Assembly (NCBI RefSeq): GCF_029866045.1
Contig: NZ_JARXAB010000023.1
Coordinates: 16,927-80,926, forward strand
DNA from: Ramlibacter sp.
GTDB taxonomy: Bacteria; Pseudomonadota; Gammaproteobacteria; Burkholderiales; Burkholderiaceae_C
DNA length: 64,000 bases
Direction: 5' to 3'
In this document: piece by piece, positions 21,163-30,523 of the stretch
How the letters are laid out: each line of letters starts with the position of its first letter
Numbering within the stretch: position 1 is the stretch's first letter
Program-made: the position numbers and the translations under genes
Notes under the pieces: model-generated
The model's input: only the letters and a program-made list of their open reading frames with translations
What the model was told of the DNA's origin: nothing
Database searches by the model: none

Positions 21163-21204
21163 CCAGGCTTCAGAGGGTGCGCCCCAGGCTTCAGAGGGTG
21201 CGCC
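21163..21204. repeat. Exact tandem duplication of a 21-bp unit (CCAGGCTTCAGAGGGTGCGCC x2)
   Basis: Direct reading of the coaX downstream intergenic sequence. Confidence 0.9.
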
Positions 21205-21240
21205 GAGCCTGCGCCTCAGGCTGTGCGCCGGGTCAGTGCC

Positions 21241-22437
21241 TCAGGCCGCCGGGCGGGCGAACCAAGCCTCGGCCAGCCGCACCCAGTAGGTGGCGCCGAG
21301 GGGGATCAGGTCGTCGTTGAAGTCGTAGCTCGTGTTGTGCAGCATGCAGGGCCCGCCGCCATGGCCGATCTCCCGGTGGGCGCCGTCGCCGTTGCCAATG
21401 AAGCAATAGGCGCCCGGCTTGGCCTGCAGCATGTAGGCGAAGTCTTCTGCGCCCATAGTGGGTTCTTGGACTTGCACATTGTCTGCGCCGACGATGTCGG
21501 CCATCACCTCGCGCGCGAAGTTGGCCTCGTGTACAGCGTTGATCGTTGGCGGGTAGTTGCGCTCGAAGGCGAATTCGCAGACGCAGTCATGGGCGGCGCA
21601 CAGATGCTCGGCAATCTGGCGCATTCGCCGCTCGATCAGGTCCAGCACCGGTGTGGTGAAGGTGCGCACCGTGCCCTGGATCTCGCAGTTGTCCGGTACC
21701 ACGTTGGTGGCCTCGCCGGCGTGGATCATGGTCACCGAGATCACCGCCGTGTCGATCGGCTTTTTGTTACGGGTGATGATGGTCTGGAAGGCCTGCACCA
21801 TCTGGCAGGCCACGGGAACGGGATCGATCGTGTTGTGCGGCAGCGCCGCATGGCCACTTTTGCCCCGAATGGTGATCTTGAATTCGTTGGACGAAGCCAT
21901 GACCGGACCGGGGCTGGCCGCGAAGCTGCCCACGGGTGCGCCTGGCCAGTTGTGCATGCCGAACACCGCCTCCATCGGAAACTGCTCGAACAGGCCGTCC
22001 TTGATCATCTCCCGGGCGCCGCCCCCGCCCTCTTCGGCCGGCTGGAAGATCAGGTAGACGGTGCCGTCGAACGGGCGGTTGCGCGCCAAGTGCTGGCCCG
22101 CGGCGAGCAGCATCGCGGTATGGCCATCGTGGCCGCAGGCGTGCATCTTCCCCGGATGGCGGCTGGCATGCGCGAAGGTGTTGAACTCCTGCATCGGCAG
22201 GGCATCCATGTCGGCCCGCAGGCCGATGGCGCGCGGCGAGTCGCCCCCTTTGACAATCCCCACCACGCCGGTGCGGCCCAGGCCGCGGTGGATGGGAATG
22301 CCCCACTCGGTGAGCCGCGCGGCCACCAGGTCGGCGGTGCGGTGCTCCTCGTAGCAAAGCTCAGGATGGGCGTGCAGGTCGCGGCGGAGGGCAGCGATGC
22401 CGGCCGACTGGGTGACGAGAGAGTCGATCAGTTTCAT
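21241..22437 (-). CDS. M20-family amidohydrolase (hippurate hydrolase/aminoacylase-like)
   Basis: RDLHAHPELCYEEHRTADLVA, IGLRADMDALP, MHACGHDGHTAMLL, PTMGAEDFAYML. Confidence 0.94.
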   Translation of the reverse strand: MKLIDSLVTQSAGIAALRRDLHAHPELCYEEHRTADLVAARLTEWGIPIHRGLGRTGVVGIVKGGDSPRAIGLRADMDALPMQEFNTFAHASRHPGKMHACGHDGHTAMLLAAGQHLARNRPFDGTVYLIFQPAEEGGGGAREMIKDGLFEQFPMEAVFGMHNWPGAPVGSFAASPGPVMASSNEFKITIRGKSGHAALPHNTIDPVPVACQMVQAFQTIITRNKKPIDTAVISVTMIHAGEATNVVPDNCEIQGTVRTFTTPVLDLIERRMRQIAEHLCAAHDCVCEFAFERNYPPTINAVHEANFAREVMADIVGADNVQVQEPTMGAEDFAYMLQAKPGAYCFIGNGDGAHREIGHGGGPCMLHNTSYDFNDDLIPLGATYWVRLAEAWFARPAA

Positions 22438-22561
22438 GGCGGGTCAGGCTCCACCGGCATCGGCGCAGCAGACCCCAGGCCCGCCCCGGCGCCGGCGCCG
22501 GTCAAGTTCCCAGTCTAGCGGGGGATGTGCCGGCGGTCGACGGCTGGTCCAAAATCCCCTC

Positions 22562-24712
22562 ATGGCCAACTCCCTTGCCGCCCCTGGCGCCTTGCCCCTG
22601 CCGCATACCGGACCTACTGCCTTGTCCGGTACCGCTGCCTCGCCTGCCGATTTCCGCCCGGGCGCGAGCAGCACCGTGCGGGGCGCCTGCCCGCATGACT
22701 GCCCCGACACCTGTGCCCTGGTGACCACCGTCGAGGGCGGCCGTGCCGTGCGGGTCCAGGGCAACCCAGACCACCCAATGACCGAGGGCGTGCTCTGCAC
22801 CAAGGTGTCCCGCTACACCGAGCGCACCTATCACGCTGAGCGTGTGCTCACCCCGCTGCGCCGGGTGGGCCCCAAGGGCGCGGGTCGCTTCATTCCCTGC
22901 AGTTGGGAGGACGCGCTCACCGACATCGCCGCCCGGCTGGCGGGCATCGCGGCCCGTGACCCGCAGGCCATCGTCCCGTACAGCTACGCCGGCACCATGG
23001 GCCTGGTGCAGGGCGAGGCCATGGCGGCCCGATTTTTCAACAAGCTGGGCGCTTCCCTCCTTGATCGCACCATCTGCGCATCCGCAGGCGGTGAGGGTTT
23101 GGTCACCACGCTCGGCGGCAGGGTTGGCATGCGAATGGAGCAATTCGCCCATTCGAAGCTGATCCTCATCTGGGGAAGCAATTCGATCGCCAGCAACCTG
23201 CATTTCTGGCGCCTGGCGCAAGAGGCCAAGCGCCAGGGCGCGCGCCTGGTCTGCATCGACCCCCGCCGCACCGAGACCGCCGAGAAGTGCCATGAGCACA
23301 TCGCACTTTTGCCCGGTACCGACGCCGCGCTTGCCCTGGCTCTGATGCACGAGCTGGTGGTCAACGACTGGCTGGACCACGACTACATTGCCCGCCACAC
23401 CCTGGGTTTCGAGCCGCTACGCGAGCGGGCGCTGCAATGGCCTCCCGAGCGCGCGGCCGAGGTCTGCGGGGTACCGGCCGAACAGATTCGGCGCCTCGCC
23501 CGCGACTACGCCCACACCCGGCCGGCAGCCATTCGCCTGAACTACGGCATGCAGCGCGCCCGTGGCGGCGGGAACGCGGTGCGGGCCGTGGCCTGCCTGC
23601 CGGCGCTGGTGGGCGCCTGGCGGCATCCGGCCGGCGGCCTGCTGCTGTCCAACTCTGGACGTTTTCCGGTGCGCAGCGAGGCCCTGCAGCGCCCCGACCT
23701 CCTGGCGGGGCGTCGGCCGCGCACGATCAATATGAGCACCATCGGCGATGACCTGTTGCGCGAGGCCTCAGCGGACTTCGGTCCGCGAATCGAGGCTCTG
23801 GTGGTCTACAACAGCAACCCGGTCGCGGTCGCGCCCCAGTCCTCAAAGGTCGCGCGGGGTTTTGCCCGCGAAGACCTGTTCACCGTGGTGCTCGAGCATT
23901 TCCTCACCGACACCGCTGACCACGCCGATTACGTGTTGCCCGCCACCACCCAGTTGGAGCACTGGGACATTCATCTGTCCTACGGTCATACCGACGTCTT
24001 GCTCAATCGGCCAGCCATCGCGCCGGTCGGGCAGGCCCTGCCGAATTCCGAAATCTTCCGCCGGCTGGCCCACGCCATGGGCTGGGCCGACCCCTACTTC
24101 GGCGAGGACGACGAGTCGCTCTGCCGTGCAGCTTATGGCGAGGCGGTGGACTGGCAGCGCTTGATGGCGCAAGGGTTCGCAGCGCTCTCAGTGCCCCAGG
24201 CGCCATTTGCGGAAGGGGGCTTTCCAACCCCCTCGGGCCGCTGCGAGTTCTACAGCCAACGCCTGGCGGCCCAGGGCCTGGACGGCCTGCCCGATTGGCT
24301 TCCCAACCATGAGCCTGCCGGCAGCGACCTGCGACATCCCTTGGCCATGATCTCGCCGCCGGCGCGCAACTTCCTCAATTCGACGTTCGTCAATGTGAAG
24401 AGTCTGCGTGACATCGAGGGGCGGCCCTTGCTGGAGATCCACCCACAGGACGCAGCCCCGCGCGGCATCGACAGCGGGACCCTGGTGCGGGTGTTCAACG
24501 AGCGCGGCGAGTACCACTGCGAGGCCGAGGTCAGCACGCGGGCGCGGCCCGGGGTGGTGCATGGTCTGGGGATCTGGTGGCGCAAGCTGGGCCCGCGCGG
24601 GACCAATGTGAACGAACTCACCAGCCAGAAGCTCACCGACCTGGGGCGGGCGCCGGTGTTCTACGACTGCCTGGTGCAGGTCGAGGCGGCTGGAGACGAG
24701 GCAGCGTCATGA
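22562..24712 (+). CDS. Molybdopterin-dependent oxidoreductase (4Fe-4S, formate dehydrogenase-like family)
   Basis: CPHDCPDTCALVTTVEGGRAVRVQGNPDHPMTEGVLCTK; LILIWGSNSIASNLH; C-terminal molydopterin dinucleotide-binding-like region. Confidence 0.92.
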   Translation: MANSLAAPGALPLPHTGPTALSGTAASPADFRPGASSTVRGACPHDCPDTCALVTTVEGGRAVRVQGNPDHPMTEGVLCTKVSRYTERTYHAERVLTPLRRVGPKGAGRFIPCSWEDALTDIAARLAGIAARDPQAIVPYSYAGTMGLVQGEAMAARFFNKLGASLLDRTICASAGGEGLVTTLGGRVGMRMEQFAHSKLILIWGSNSIASNLHFWRLAQEAKRQGARLVCIDPRRTETAEKCHEHIALLPGTDAALALALMHELVVNDWLDHDYIARHTLGFEPLRERALQWPPERAAEVCGVPAEQIRRLARDYAHTRPAAIRLNYGMQRARGGGNAVRAVACLPALVGAWRHPAGGLLLSNSGRFPVRSEALQRPDLLAGRRPRTINMSTIGDDLLREASADFGPRIEALVVYNSNPVAVAPQSSKVARGFAREDLFTVVLEHFLTDTADHADYVLPATTQLEHWDIHLSYGHTDVLLNRPAIAPVGQALPNSEIFRRLAHAMGWADPYFGEDDESLCRAAYGEAVDWQRLMAQGFAALSVPQAPFAEGGFPTPSGRCEFYSQRLAAQGLDGLPDWLPNHEPAGSDLRHPLAMISPPARNFLNSTFVNVKSLRDIEGRPLLEIHPQDAAPRGIDSGTLVRVFNERGEYHCEAEVSTRARPGVVHGLGIWWRKLGPRGTNVNELTSQKLTDLGRAPVFYDCLVQVEAAGDEAAS

Positions 24713-25860
24713 TGCGCGGCTGGACGACTGTCGGCAGGCGAGGACGCTTGACGGCGTCGGCGATCGCTCTGGTTGCGGGGCTGGCCGCCTGCGCCCATAC
24801 GCCGCCTGGTGCGGAGCCGGTCGAGGCGCCGCTTGCCTATTACTGGCAGTCGGCAGAGGGGCACCTGCGCCTGCTGGCGGCCGCCCGGCCGGTCAACGAT
24901 TGGCTGGTGGAGGAGGGCGCTCCCGCGCAGCTCAAGGCCCAGTTGCGGCTCGCCCAGCGACTGCGCGAATTCGCCAGCCAAGCGCTGGCACTCCCCGACA
25001 ACGCCAGCTACACCCGGTACGCAGACCTGCGCCGGTCGGCGGCCTTGTGGAATCTGGTGGCTGCGCCGCCTCTGTCCCTGCAGCTGCGGACTTGGTGCCA
25101 CCCAGTGACGGGCTGCGTTGGCTACCAGGGCTGGTTCGACGAGGCCAGGGCCGGCGAGGCGGCGGCCCGTCTTGCGGGCCGAGGGCTGGATGTAGCGGTC
25201 TACCCGGTCCCGGCCTATTCCACGCTCGGCTGGTCAAACTGGTTGGGCGGCGACCCGCTCCTCAACACCTTTGTCCAGGGCGGCGAGATCGAACTGGCCC
25301 GCCTTATCTTTCACGAACTGGCCCACCAGCTGTTCTATGTCAAGGACGACACCGCGTTCAACGAATCCTTTGCGACCGCAGTCGAGCGCTTGGGTCTCGC
25401 GCGTTGGCTGGCGGGTTCTGCCGACGAGCGCCTGCGCCAGGCCTATCACGAAGCCGAGCGACGACGACAGGCATTTCGGGCCCTCAAGCGTGAGACGCGA
25501 GAGCGTCTGGCGGATGTCTATGCCCAGACCGGGCTGTCCGACTCGGAGAGGCTCGGCCGCAAGGCCCAGGTACTCGCGGACTTGCGCGGAGCCTATCGGC
25601 AGCTTCGTGCGGGCTGGGGCCTCGATCCGGCGCGGGTTTTTCCCGCCGACCGTTGGGTGGAAGAGGCCAACAACGCCAGCCTGGCCGCCGAGGGTGCCTA
25701 TGACCAATGGGTGCCAGCGTTTGAGGCGCTGTTCGCGCGCGAGGTCGGTGGCGGTACCGACTGGCGGCCGTTCTACGCCGCTGTGCGCCGGCTGGCCGAC
25801 CTGCCAGTGCCGGCGCGCCGCGATGCGCTGGAGGCCTTGCTCAGGACAGGGAGTCGATGA
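24709..25860 (+). CDS. Predicted zinc aminopeptidase (PF10023-like) lipoprotein
   Basis: Lipobox-like GLAACAHTPP; LARLIFHELAHQLFYVKDDTAFNESFATAVERLGL. Confidence 0.85.
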   Translation: MMRGWTTVGRRGRLTASAIALVAGLAACAHTPPGAEPVEAPLAYYWQSAEGHLRLLAAARPVNDWLVEEGAPAQLKAQLRLAQRLREFASQALALPDNASYTRYADLRRSAALWNLVAAPPLSLQLRTWCHPVTGCVGYQGWFDEARAGEAAARLAGRGLDVAVYPVPAYSTLGWSNWLGGDPLLNTFVQGGEIELARLIFHELAHQLFYVKDDTAFNESFATAVERLGLARWLAGSADERLRQAYHEAERRRQAFRALKRETRERLADVYAQTGLSDSERLGRKAQVLADLRGAYRQLRAGWGLDPARVFPADRWVEEANNASLAAEGAYDQWVPAFEALFAREVGGGTDWRPFYAAVRRLADLPVPARRDALEALLRTGSR

Positions 25861-26095
25861 GGTCCACGTACTGCTGCATCGCGTCTTCCTGCGGCAGGCC
25901 GTTGAGCTTGTTCCACGCGTCCCATTTGGCGCGGCCCACCAGGTCGCCAAATCCCGGCTTGTCGCCGGTGACATCGCCTTCGGTGGCCTGCTTGTAGAGG
26001 GCGTAGATCTGCAGCAGGGTGCTGTTGTCGGGCCGCTGCGAAATGTTGCGGCTGTTGGAAACTGCGGCCTGGAAGCGGCTACTGAGGTCAGACAT
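25841..26095 (-). CDS. Acyl-CoA-binding protein
   Basis: 84 aa: LLQIYALYKQATEGDVTGDKPGFGDLVGRAKWDAWNKLNG. Confidence 0.94.
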   Translation of the reverse strand: MSDLSSRFQAAVSNSRNISQRPDNSTLLQIYALYKQATEGDVTGDKPGFGDLVGRAKWDAWNKLNGLPQEDAMQQYVDLIDSLS

Positions 26096-26380
26096 GGGGG
26101 TGACGCACGGCGTGGAAGGAGTGCGCCAGTATCGTGCATCAGCGGTTCCCGTGGCGCGTCGCCCATCCTTGAGCCTACGCGCTGCGGTCCTTGTGTTCCT
26201 TGACAGTTCCGGGGCTGGCCAATGGGTGATTTGTGCCTTAATAGCGGGCGATGCCGCCCCCTTGGGAGAGCGGTATGTGGAGTCCGTATCGGGATCCGTT
26301 TTGGGGCGTGCAGTGCAGTGTGTTTGCGCGTTGCACGGCTTGAATTTTCTGGAGGTGAGCCTCTGTGGGGATAGGCGTCT

Positions 26381-27487
26381 ATGGGTGAACAGGCAGTATC
26401 GGCAGCGTGGATCGCGGGCGTTGTGGCGTTTGCCACCAGCCTGCTGATCGTGCTCACCCGTCACTGGCATGGCCGCTTCACTCTGGACGGCACCCAGGGC
26501 GTGCAGAAATTTCATGCTGCGCCCACGCCGCGCATCGGAGGCCTCGCGGTCGTCCTGGGCTTGGTGATTTCCCTCAACGTTCTGGCGCCGGCGGTCGCAC
26601 AGATCCTGGGTGCGCTTCTGCTCTGCGCGGTCCCTGCTTTTTTCTCCGGCTTGGGCGAGGACCTCACCCGCCGCGTCAGCGTCCGCACCCGCCTGCTGGC
26701 CACACTGGCCAGTGGCGCGCTGGCCTGGTGGCTGGCCGATGCCGCGCTGCGCCGGCTGGACATCCCCGTGCTCGACTCTTGGCTGGCCTGGGCACCTGTT
26801 TCCCTGCTCTTCACCGCGTTTGCGGTCGGGGGTGTCGCCAACGCCATCAATATCGTTGACGGCTTCAACGGACTGGCCGCCGGCATCGTGCTCATCGCAC
26901 TGGCGGGCCTGGGTCTGCTGGCCCAGGGAGCTGGCGACACCGCAGTCGCCTCGGTATGCCTGGTTGTTGGCGCAGCAGTCCTCGGCTTTGCGCTGGTCAA
27001 CTTTCCTCTGGGCAAGATCTTCCTTGGCGATGGCGGTGCGTACCTGCTCGGGTATCTCCTGGCGGCGCTGGCGGTCCTGGTCAGCACGCGCAACCCCCAA
27101 ATCTCACCCTGGGCCGCCCTCATGGCCTGCGCCTATCCCATCTTGGAGGTCGCTTTCAGCGTGGTGCGGCGCATCCGCAGACAGCATCCGGCCGGTCATC
27201 CAGACCGCCTGCACCTTCACAGCCTGATCAACCGGCGGATCATTCGCAAGCGCTTTGCGCCCCTGTCGGCCACCCTCCAGAATTCCGCCGTTTCGCCCAT
27301 CGTCTGGGGGCTGGCAGCGGCCCCTGCCGCCTGCGGGCTCCTGTTTCGGGACAGTACCCCGCGCCTGATGACGGCGACGCTGCTCTTTGCCTTGCTCTAC
27401 GCGATCGCTTATCTGCGGCTGGTTCGCTTCTCATGGTCCTGGCGTGCACGCCGCCCAGTTCTGCCTGGCGCAGTGAGCAGCCGCTGA
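26381..27487 (+). CDS. Glycosyltransferase family 4 (MraY/WecA-like) membrane protein
   Basis: Multi-TM; HAAPTPRIGGLAVVLGL, NAINIVDGFNGLAAG, FPLGKIFLGDGGAYLLGY. Confidence 0.92.
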   Translation: MGEQAVSAAWIAGVVAFATSLLIVLTRHWHGRFTLDGTQGVQKFHAAPTPRIGGLAVVLGLVISLNVLAPAVAQILGALLLCAVPAFFSGLGEDLTRRVSVRTRLLATLASGALAWWLADAALRRLDIPVLDSWLAWAPVSLLFTAFAVGGVANAINIVDGFNGLAAGIVLIALAGLGLLAQGAGDTAVASVCLVVGAAVLGFALVNFPLGKIFLGDGGAYLLGYLLAALAVLVSTRNPQISPWAALMACAYPILEVAFSVVRRIRRQHPAGHPDRLHLHSLINRRIIRKRFAPLSATLQNSAVSPIVWGLAAAPAACGLLFRDSTPRLMTATLLFALLYAIAYLRLVRFSWSWRARRPVLPGAVSSR

Positions 27488-27496
27488 GCGCACACC

Positions 27497-28513
27497 ATGA
27501 CTGCCCGCCCGACTGACCCCGGCATTCACGGCTTGGCCGTGGCCGCCGTTGATGGCGGCTTCGATGGCAACCGCGCTCGAGATGCCGATCGCGATTCCGC
27601 TCGCGATGCCGATCCCGCTGCTGATCCCGCTGCTGATCCCGAATTGGGCCTAGCAGACCTGCTCCTGGTCCTCGCAGAGAACGCCCGCTTGCTCGTGATC
27701 GGCCCCGTGCTTGCGGCGCTGGTCGCTCTGGCCCTTGGCAGCCTGCTTCCCCAGCGCTGGGAGAGCGTCACCCTTTTGCGGGGCGCCTCGCCGACGCTGG
27801 TCACGGTGGTCACGAGTCCGGCGGTCCTGCTACCGGTGGCCCGCGCCCAGGGGCTGGCGGCGGGCCAGTCCACTGATGAGGCGGTCGAGAAGCTGCGCGG
27901 CCGCATCAAGGCGAGCTTCAACCCCAAGGATCTGGTGCTCACGCTGGCCGTTGTCGGCGATTCGCCTCTGGCGGCCCAGGCCCTCGGCCTTCGTATCTTC
28001 GAGCAGCTCAAAATTGCCTCGGCACCCGCAGGCTCCGAGAAGGCGCGTTTCGAGACCCAAATGGCCGACATCAACCGCCGCGAAGAGCAGATCGACGGCC
28101 CGATTGCGGCGCTCTCGGCCCGCCTGCGTGATACGCCACCTGCCGTTGCATCGGAACTCTCCCGCAGCTTCGGCCAGCTGATTTCAACGGCCCACCAGCT
28201 CAACTCCGATCGCATGGCAATCGCCAAGCAGCTGGCTGGCGTCGACGAGTCCCATCTGCTGCAGGCGCCCTCCCTGCCGGATCGGGCGCAGGGCCGCAAG
28301 CTCGCGCTGGTGGCTCTGGCCGCCGCACTGGGCGTTTTTTGCCTGCTGCTGGTCGTGGCCTTTTTTCGCCTTGCGCTGCGCGCAGCAGAGGGCGACCCCG
28401 CGTCAGCGCCCAAGCTGCTTCTGGCGCGTGAAGCCTGGCGCCGCGCCATCGGGCGGGAGGGGGCCGCGCCTGGCAGGCGTAGGCCGACTGGGCCTCGAGC
28501 GCGCCCGCGCTGA
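27497..28513 (+). CDS. Wzz/chain-length-determinant-like inner membrane protein (hypothetical)
   Basis: Two TM segments (LLVIGPVLAALVALALGSLLP; LALVALAAALGVFCLLLVVAFF) flanking a coiled-coil-like region; downstream of GT4. Confidence 0.6.
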   Translation: MTARPTDPGIHGLAVAAVDGGFDGNRARDADRDSARDADPAADPAADPELGLADLLLVLAENARLLVIGPVLAALVALALGSLLPQRWESVTLLRGASPTLVTVVTSPAVLLPVARAQGLAAGQSTDEAVEKLRGRIKASFNPKDLVLTLAVVGDSPLAAQALGLRIFEQLKIASAPAGSEKARFETQMADINRREEQIDGPIAALSARLRDTPPAVASELSRSFGQLISTAHQLNSDRMAIAKQLAGVDESHLLQAPSLPDRAQGRKLALVALAAALGVFCLLLVVAFFRLALRAAEGDPASAPKLLLAREAWRRAIGREGAAPGRRRPTGPRARPR

Positions 28514-28690
28514 ACCTGGTAGCTCATAGGCGAGCCAGCCAGATCCCGGCAGGCAAAGCGGCTCAATGGCGCCACCTCAGCGGATCTCTCCCCAGCGTGA
28601 TCTCCCGTTTTGATCTCCCGCCGCCTGCCGCTCCAACTGCGCCGCGCCCGACTAGACTCCTGTTTTTTAACGTCCGGATTCCCGCATCCC

Positions 28691-29551
28691 ATGAGCTCCG
28701 TCGACCTCCTCGTTCGCGCCCAGCCCTTCATCCAGCGCTTGCAGGGCAAGACCCTCGTCATCAAGTACGGCGGCAATGCCATGGCCGACCCGGCCCTGCA
28801 GCGCGCCTTTGCCGAGGACGTTGTTTTTCTCCAGATGGTGGGTATCCGGCCGGTGGTGGTTCACGGCGGGGGGCCGCAGATCGAAAAAGGCCTCGAGAAA
28901 ATCGGTAAGAAGGGGCACTTCATCCAGGGCATGCGGGTCACCGACACCGAGACGATGCAGGTCGTCCAGTGGGTGCTGGCCGGCGAGGTTCAGCAGGAGA
29001 TCGTGGGGCTCATTCTTCAGGCCGGCGCCCGAGCGGTCGGTCTGGCCGGGCCCGACGGTGGCTTGATCCGGGCCCGCAAGCTGCAACTGCCCGACGCGCA
29101 GGACCCGACCCTGCTGCACGACATCGGCCAAGTGGGTGATATCACCTCAATGGACACCGACATCATCCGCTCGCTCCAGAGCGCGGGCCTCATCCCTGTG
29201 GTTAGCCCCATCGGCTTCGGTGAGGCGGGCGAGATCTACAACATCAACGCCGACGTCGTCGCTTCCCGCCTGGCCACCGAGCTGCAGGCCGACAAACTGC
29301 TTCTTCTGACCAACATCGCCGGGGTGATGGACAAGGCCGGCCAGCTCCTGCCCGAGCTGAGCTCGCAGCGCATCGACGCCCTGTGCGCCGATGGCACCAT
29401 TTCGGGCGGCATGATCCCCAAGATCGCTGGCGCTCTGGACGCGGCCAAGGCCGGCGTGGGCAATGTCCATATCATCGACGGGCGCGTTCCCCATGCCTTG
29501 CTGCTGGCGGTCCTGACCGACGAAGCTATCGGAACAGTGATCCGCTCCTAG
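28691..29551 (+). CDS. argB: Acetylglutamate kinase
   Basis: [61 protein letters not shown]. Confidence 0.97.
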   Translation: MSSVDLLVRAQPFIQRLQGKTLVIKYGGNAMADPALQRAFAEDVVFLQMVGIRPVVVHGGGPQIEKGLEKIGKKGHFIQGMRVTDTETMQVVQWVLAGEVQQEIVGLILQAGARAVGLAGPDGGLIRARKLQLPDAQDPTLLHDIGQVGDITSMDTDIIRSLQSAGLIPVVSPIGFGEAGEIYNINADVVASRLATELQADKLLLLTNIAGVMDKAGQLLPELSSQRIDALCADGTISGGMIPKIAGALDAAKAGVGNVHIIDGRVPHALLLAVLTDEAIGTVIRS

Positions 29552-29671
29552 AGGTTCGCGGGCTAGGGGTTTGTTCATCAAAATTAGCTCTTAATATCTA
29601 TATAAAGCTCTTCCAATTAGTCTTTTCGTCTGATACCTTTAAGCCTCCTAATGCTGTAGGGGGATCAGGCG

Positions 29672-30478
29672 ATGCGACTTTTGCTCGTGGAAGACGACGT
29701 GATGGTGGCCAGCGGCATCAAGCTGGGGCTCACTGGCGAGGGCTACGCGGTGGACTGGGTGGGCAGTGGGGAGCGGGCGGAGCAAGTGCTTCGGGCCGAA
29801 AGTTTCGACGCTGCCATCATTGACATCGGTCTGCCCAATATGGACGGGCTCGAATTGACCCGCAGGCTGCGCAAGCCGGACATGGCCAGTCACGGCATGC
29901 CGGTTCTCATACTCACCGCGCGCGACGCCCTCAATGACCGGGTGCAGGGCCTCGATCTGGGCGCTGACGACTACCTGGTCAAACCCTTTGAGCTTCCCGA
30001 GTTGCTGGCCCGGCTGCGGGCCTTGCTCCGGCGATCGCAGGCGGCAACGTCCTCGGTGCTCTCCTTCGGGCAGGTGGAGCTTGACACCGCCACCCGCCGG
30101 GCCGGTGCCCGCAAGGACCCCGACATCTTCGTTCCCATCGAGCTGGGGCCGCGCGAATGGACGGTGCTCGAGTACCTTCTGATGAACGCCCCCAAGCCCG
30201 CCAGCAAAGACAAGCTGCTGCAGGCCCTGACCGGCTGGGACAAGGAAATCACCCCGAATGCGGTTGAGGTCTACATCTCGCGGCTTCGCGCCAAGCTCGA
30301 GCCGCATGGCGTCGGCCTCAAGTCCATACGAGGCTTTGGCTATCGGCTGGAGGTGCGTGAGCCGTCAGTCCCGGCGCCTTCGGGAGCGATAGACGAAATG
30401 CCAGCACGGGATGCCACCGTGGCGGATACCTCCTTGGCGGTCCTGCCGACGCTGGGTGCGACTGGCGCAGGCGCCTAA
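29672..30478 (+). CDS. OmpR-family response regulator
   Basis: MRLLLVEDDVMVASGIKLGL, DAAIIDIGLPNMDGLEL, ILTARDALNDRVQGLDLGADDYLVKPF, C-terminal winged helix EVYISRLRAKLE. Confidence 0.94.
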   Translation: MRLLLVEDDVMVASGIKLGLTGEGYAVDWVGSGERAEQVLRAESFDAAIIDIGLPNMDGLELTRRLRKPDMASHGMPVLILTARDALNDRVQGLDLGADDYLVKPFELPELLARLRALLRRSQAATSSVLSFGQVELDTATRRAGARKDPDIFVPIELGPREWTVLEYLLMNAPKPASKDKLLQALTGWDKEITPNAVEVYISRLRAKLEPHGVGLKSIRGFGYRLEVREPSVPAPSGAIDEMPARDATVADTSLAVLPTLGATGAGA

Positions 30479-30523
30479 TCGCGGGTCTGCCCGCGTTCAG
30501 CGCCGTCACCGCAACGCCCGTCT

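Noticed and set aside
22562-24712. Molybdopterin oxidoreductase as a novel system with the adjacent aminopeptidase gene
   Set aside because: The ATGA overlap suggests co-transcription, but both belong to common families and nothing in the sequence points to a shared function
27526-28782. 418-aa minus-strand ORF opposite the Wzz-like gene
   Set aside because: Ser/Arg/Ala-rich composition typical of antisense frames; the plus-strand frame has TM segments and correct spacing after GT4
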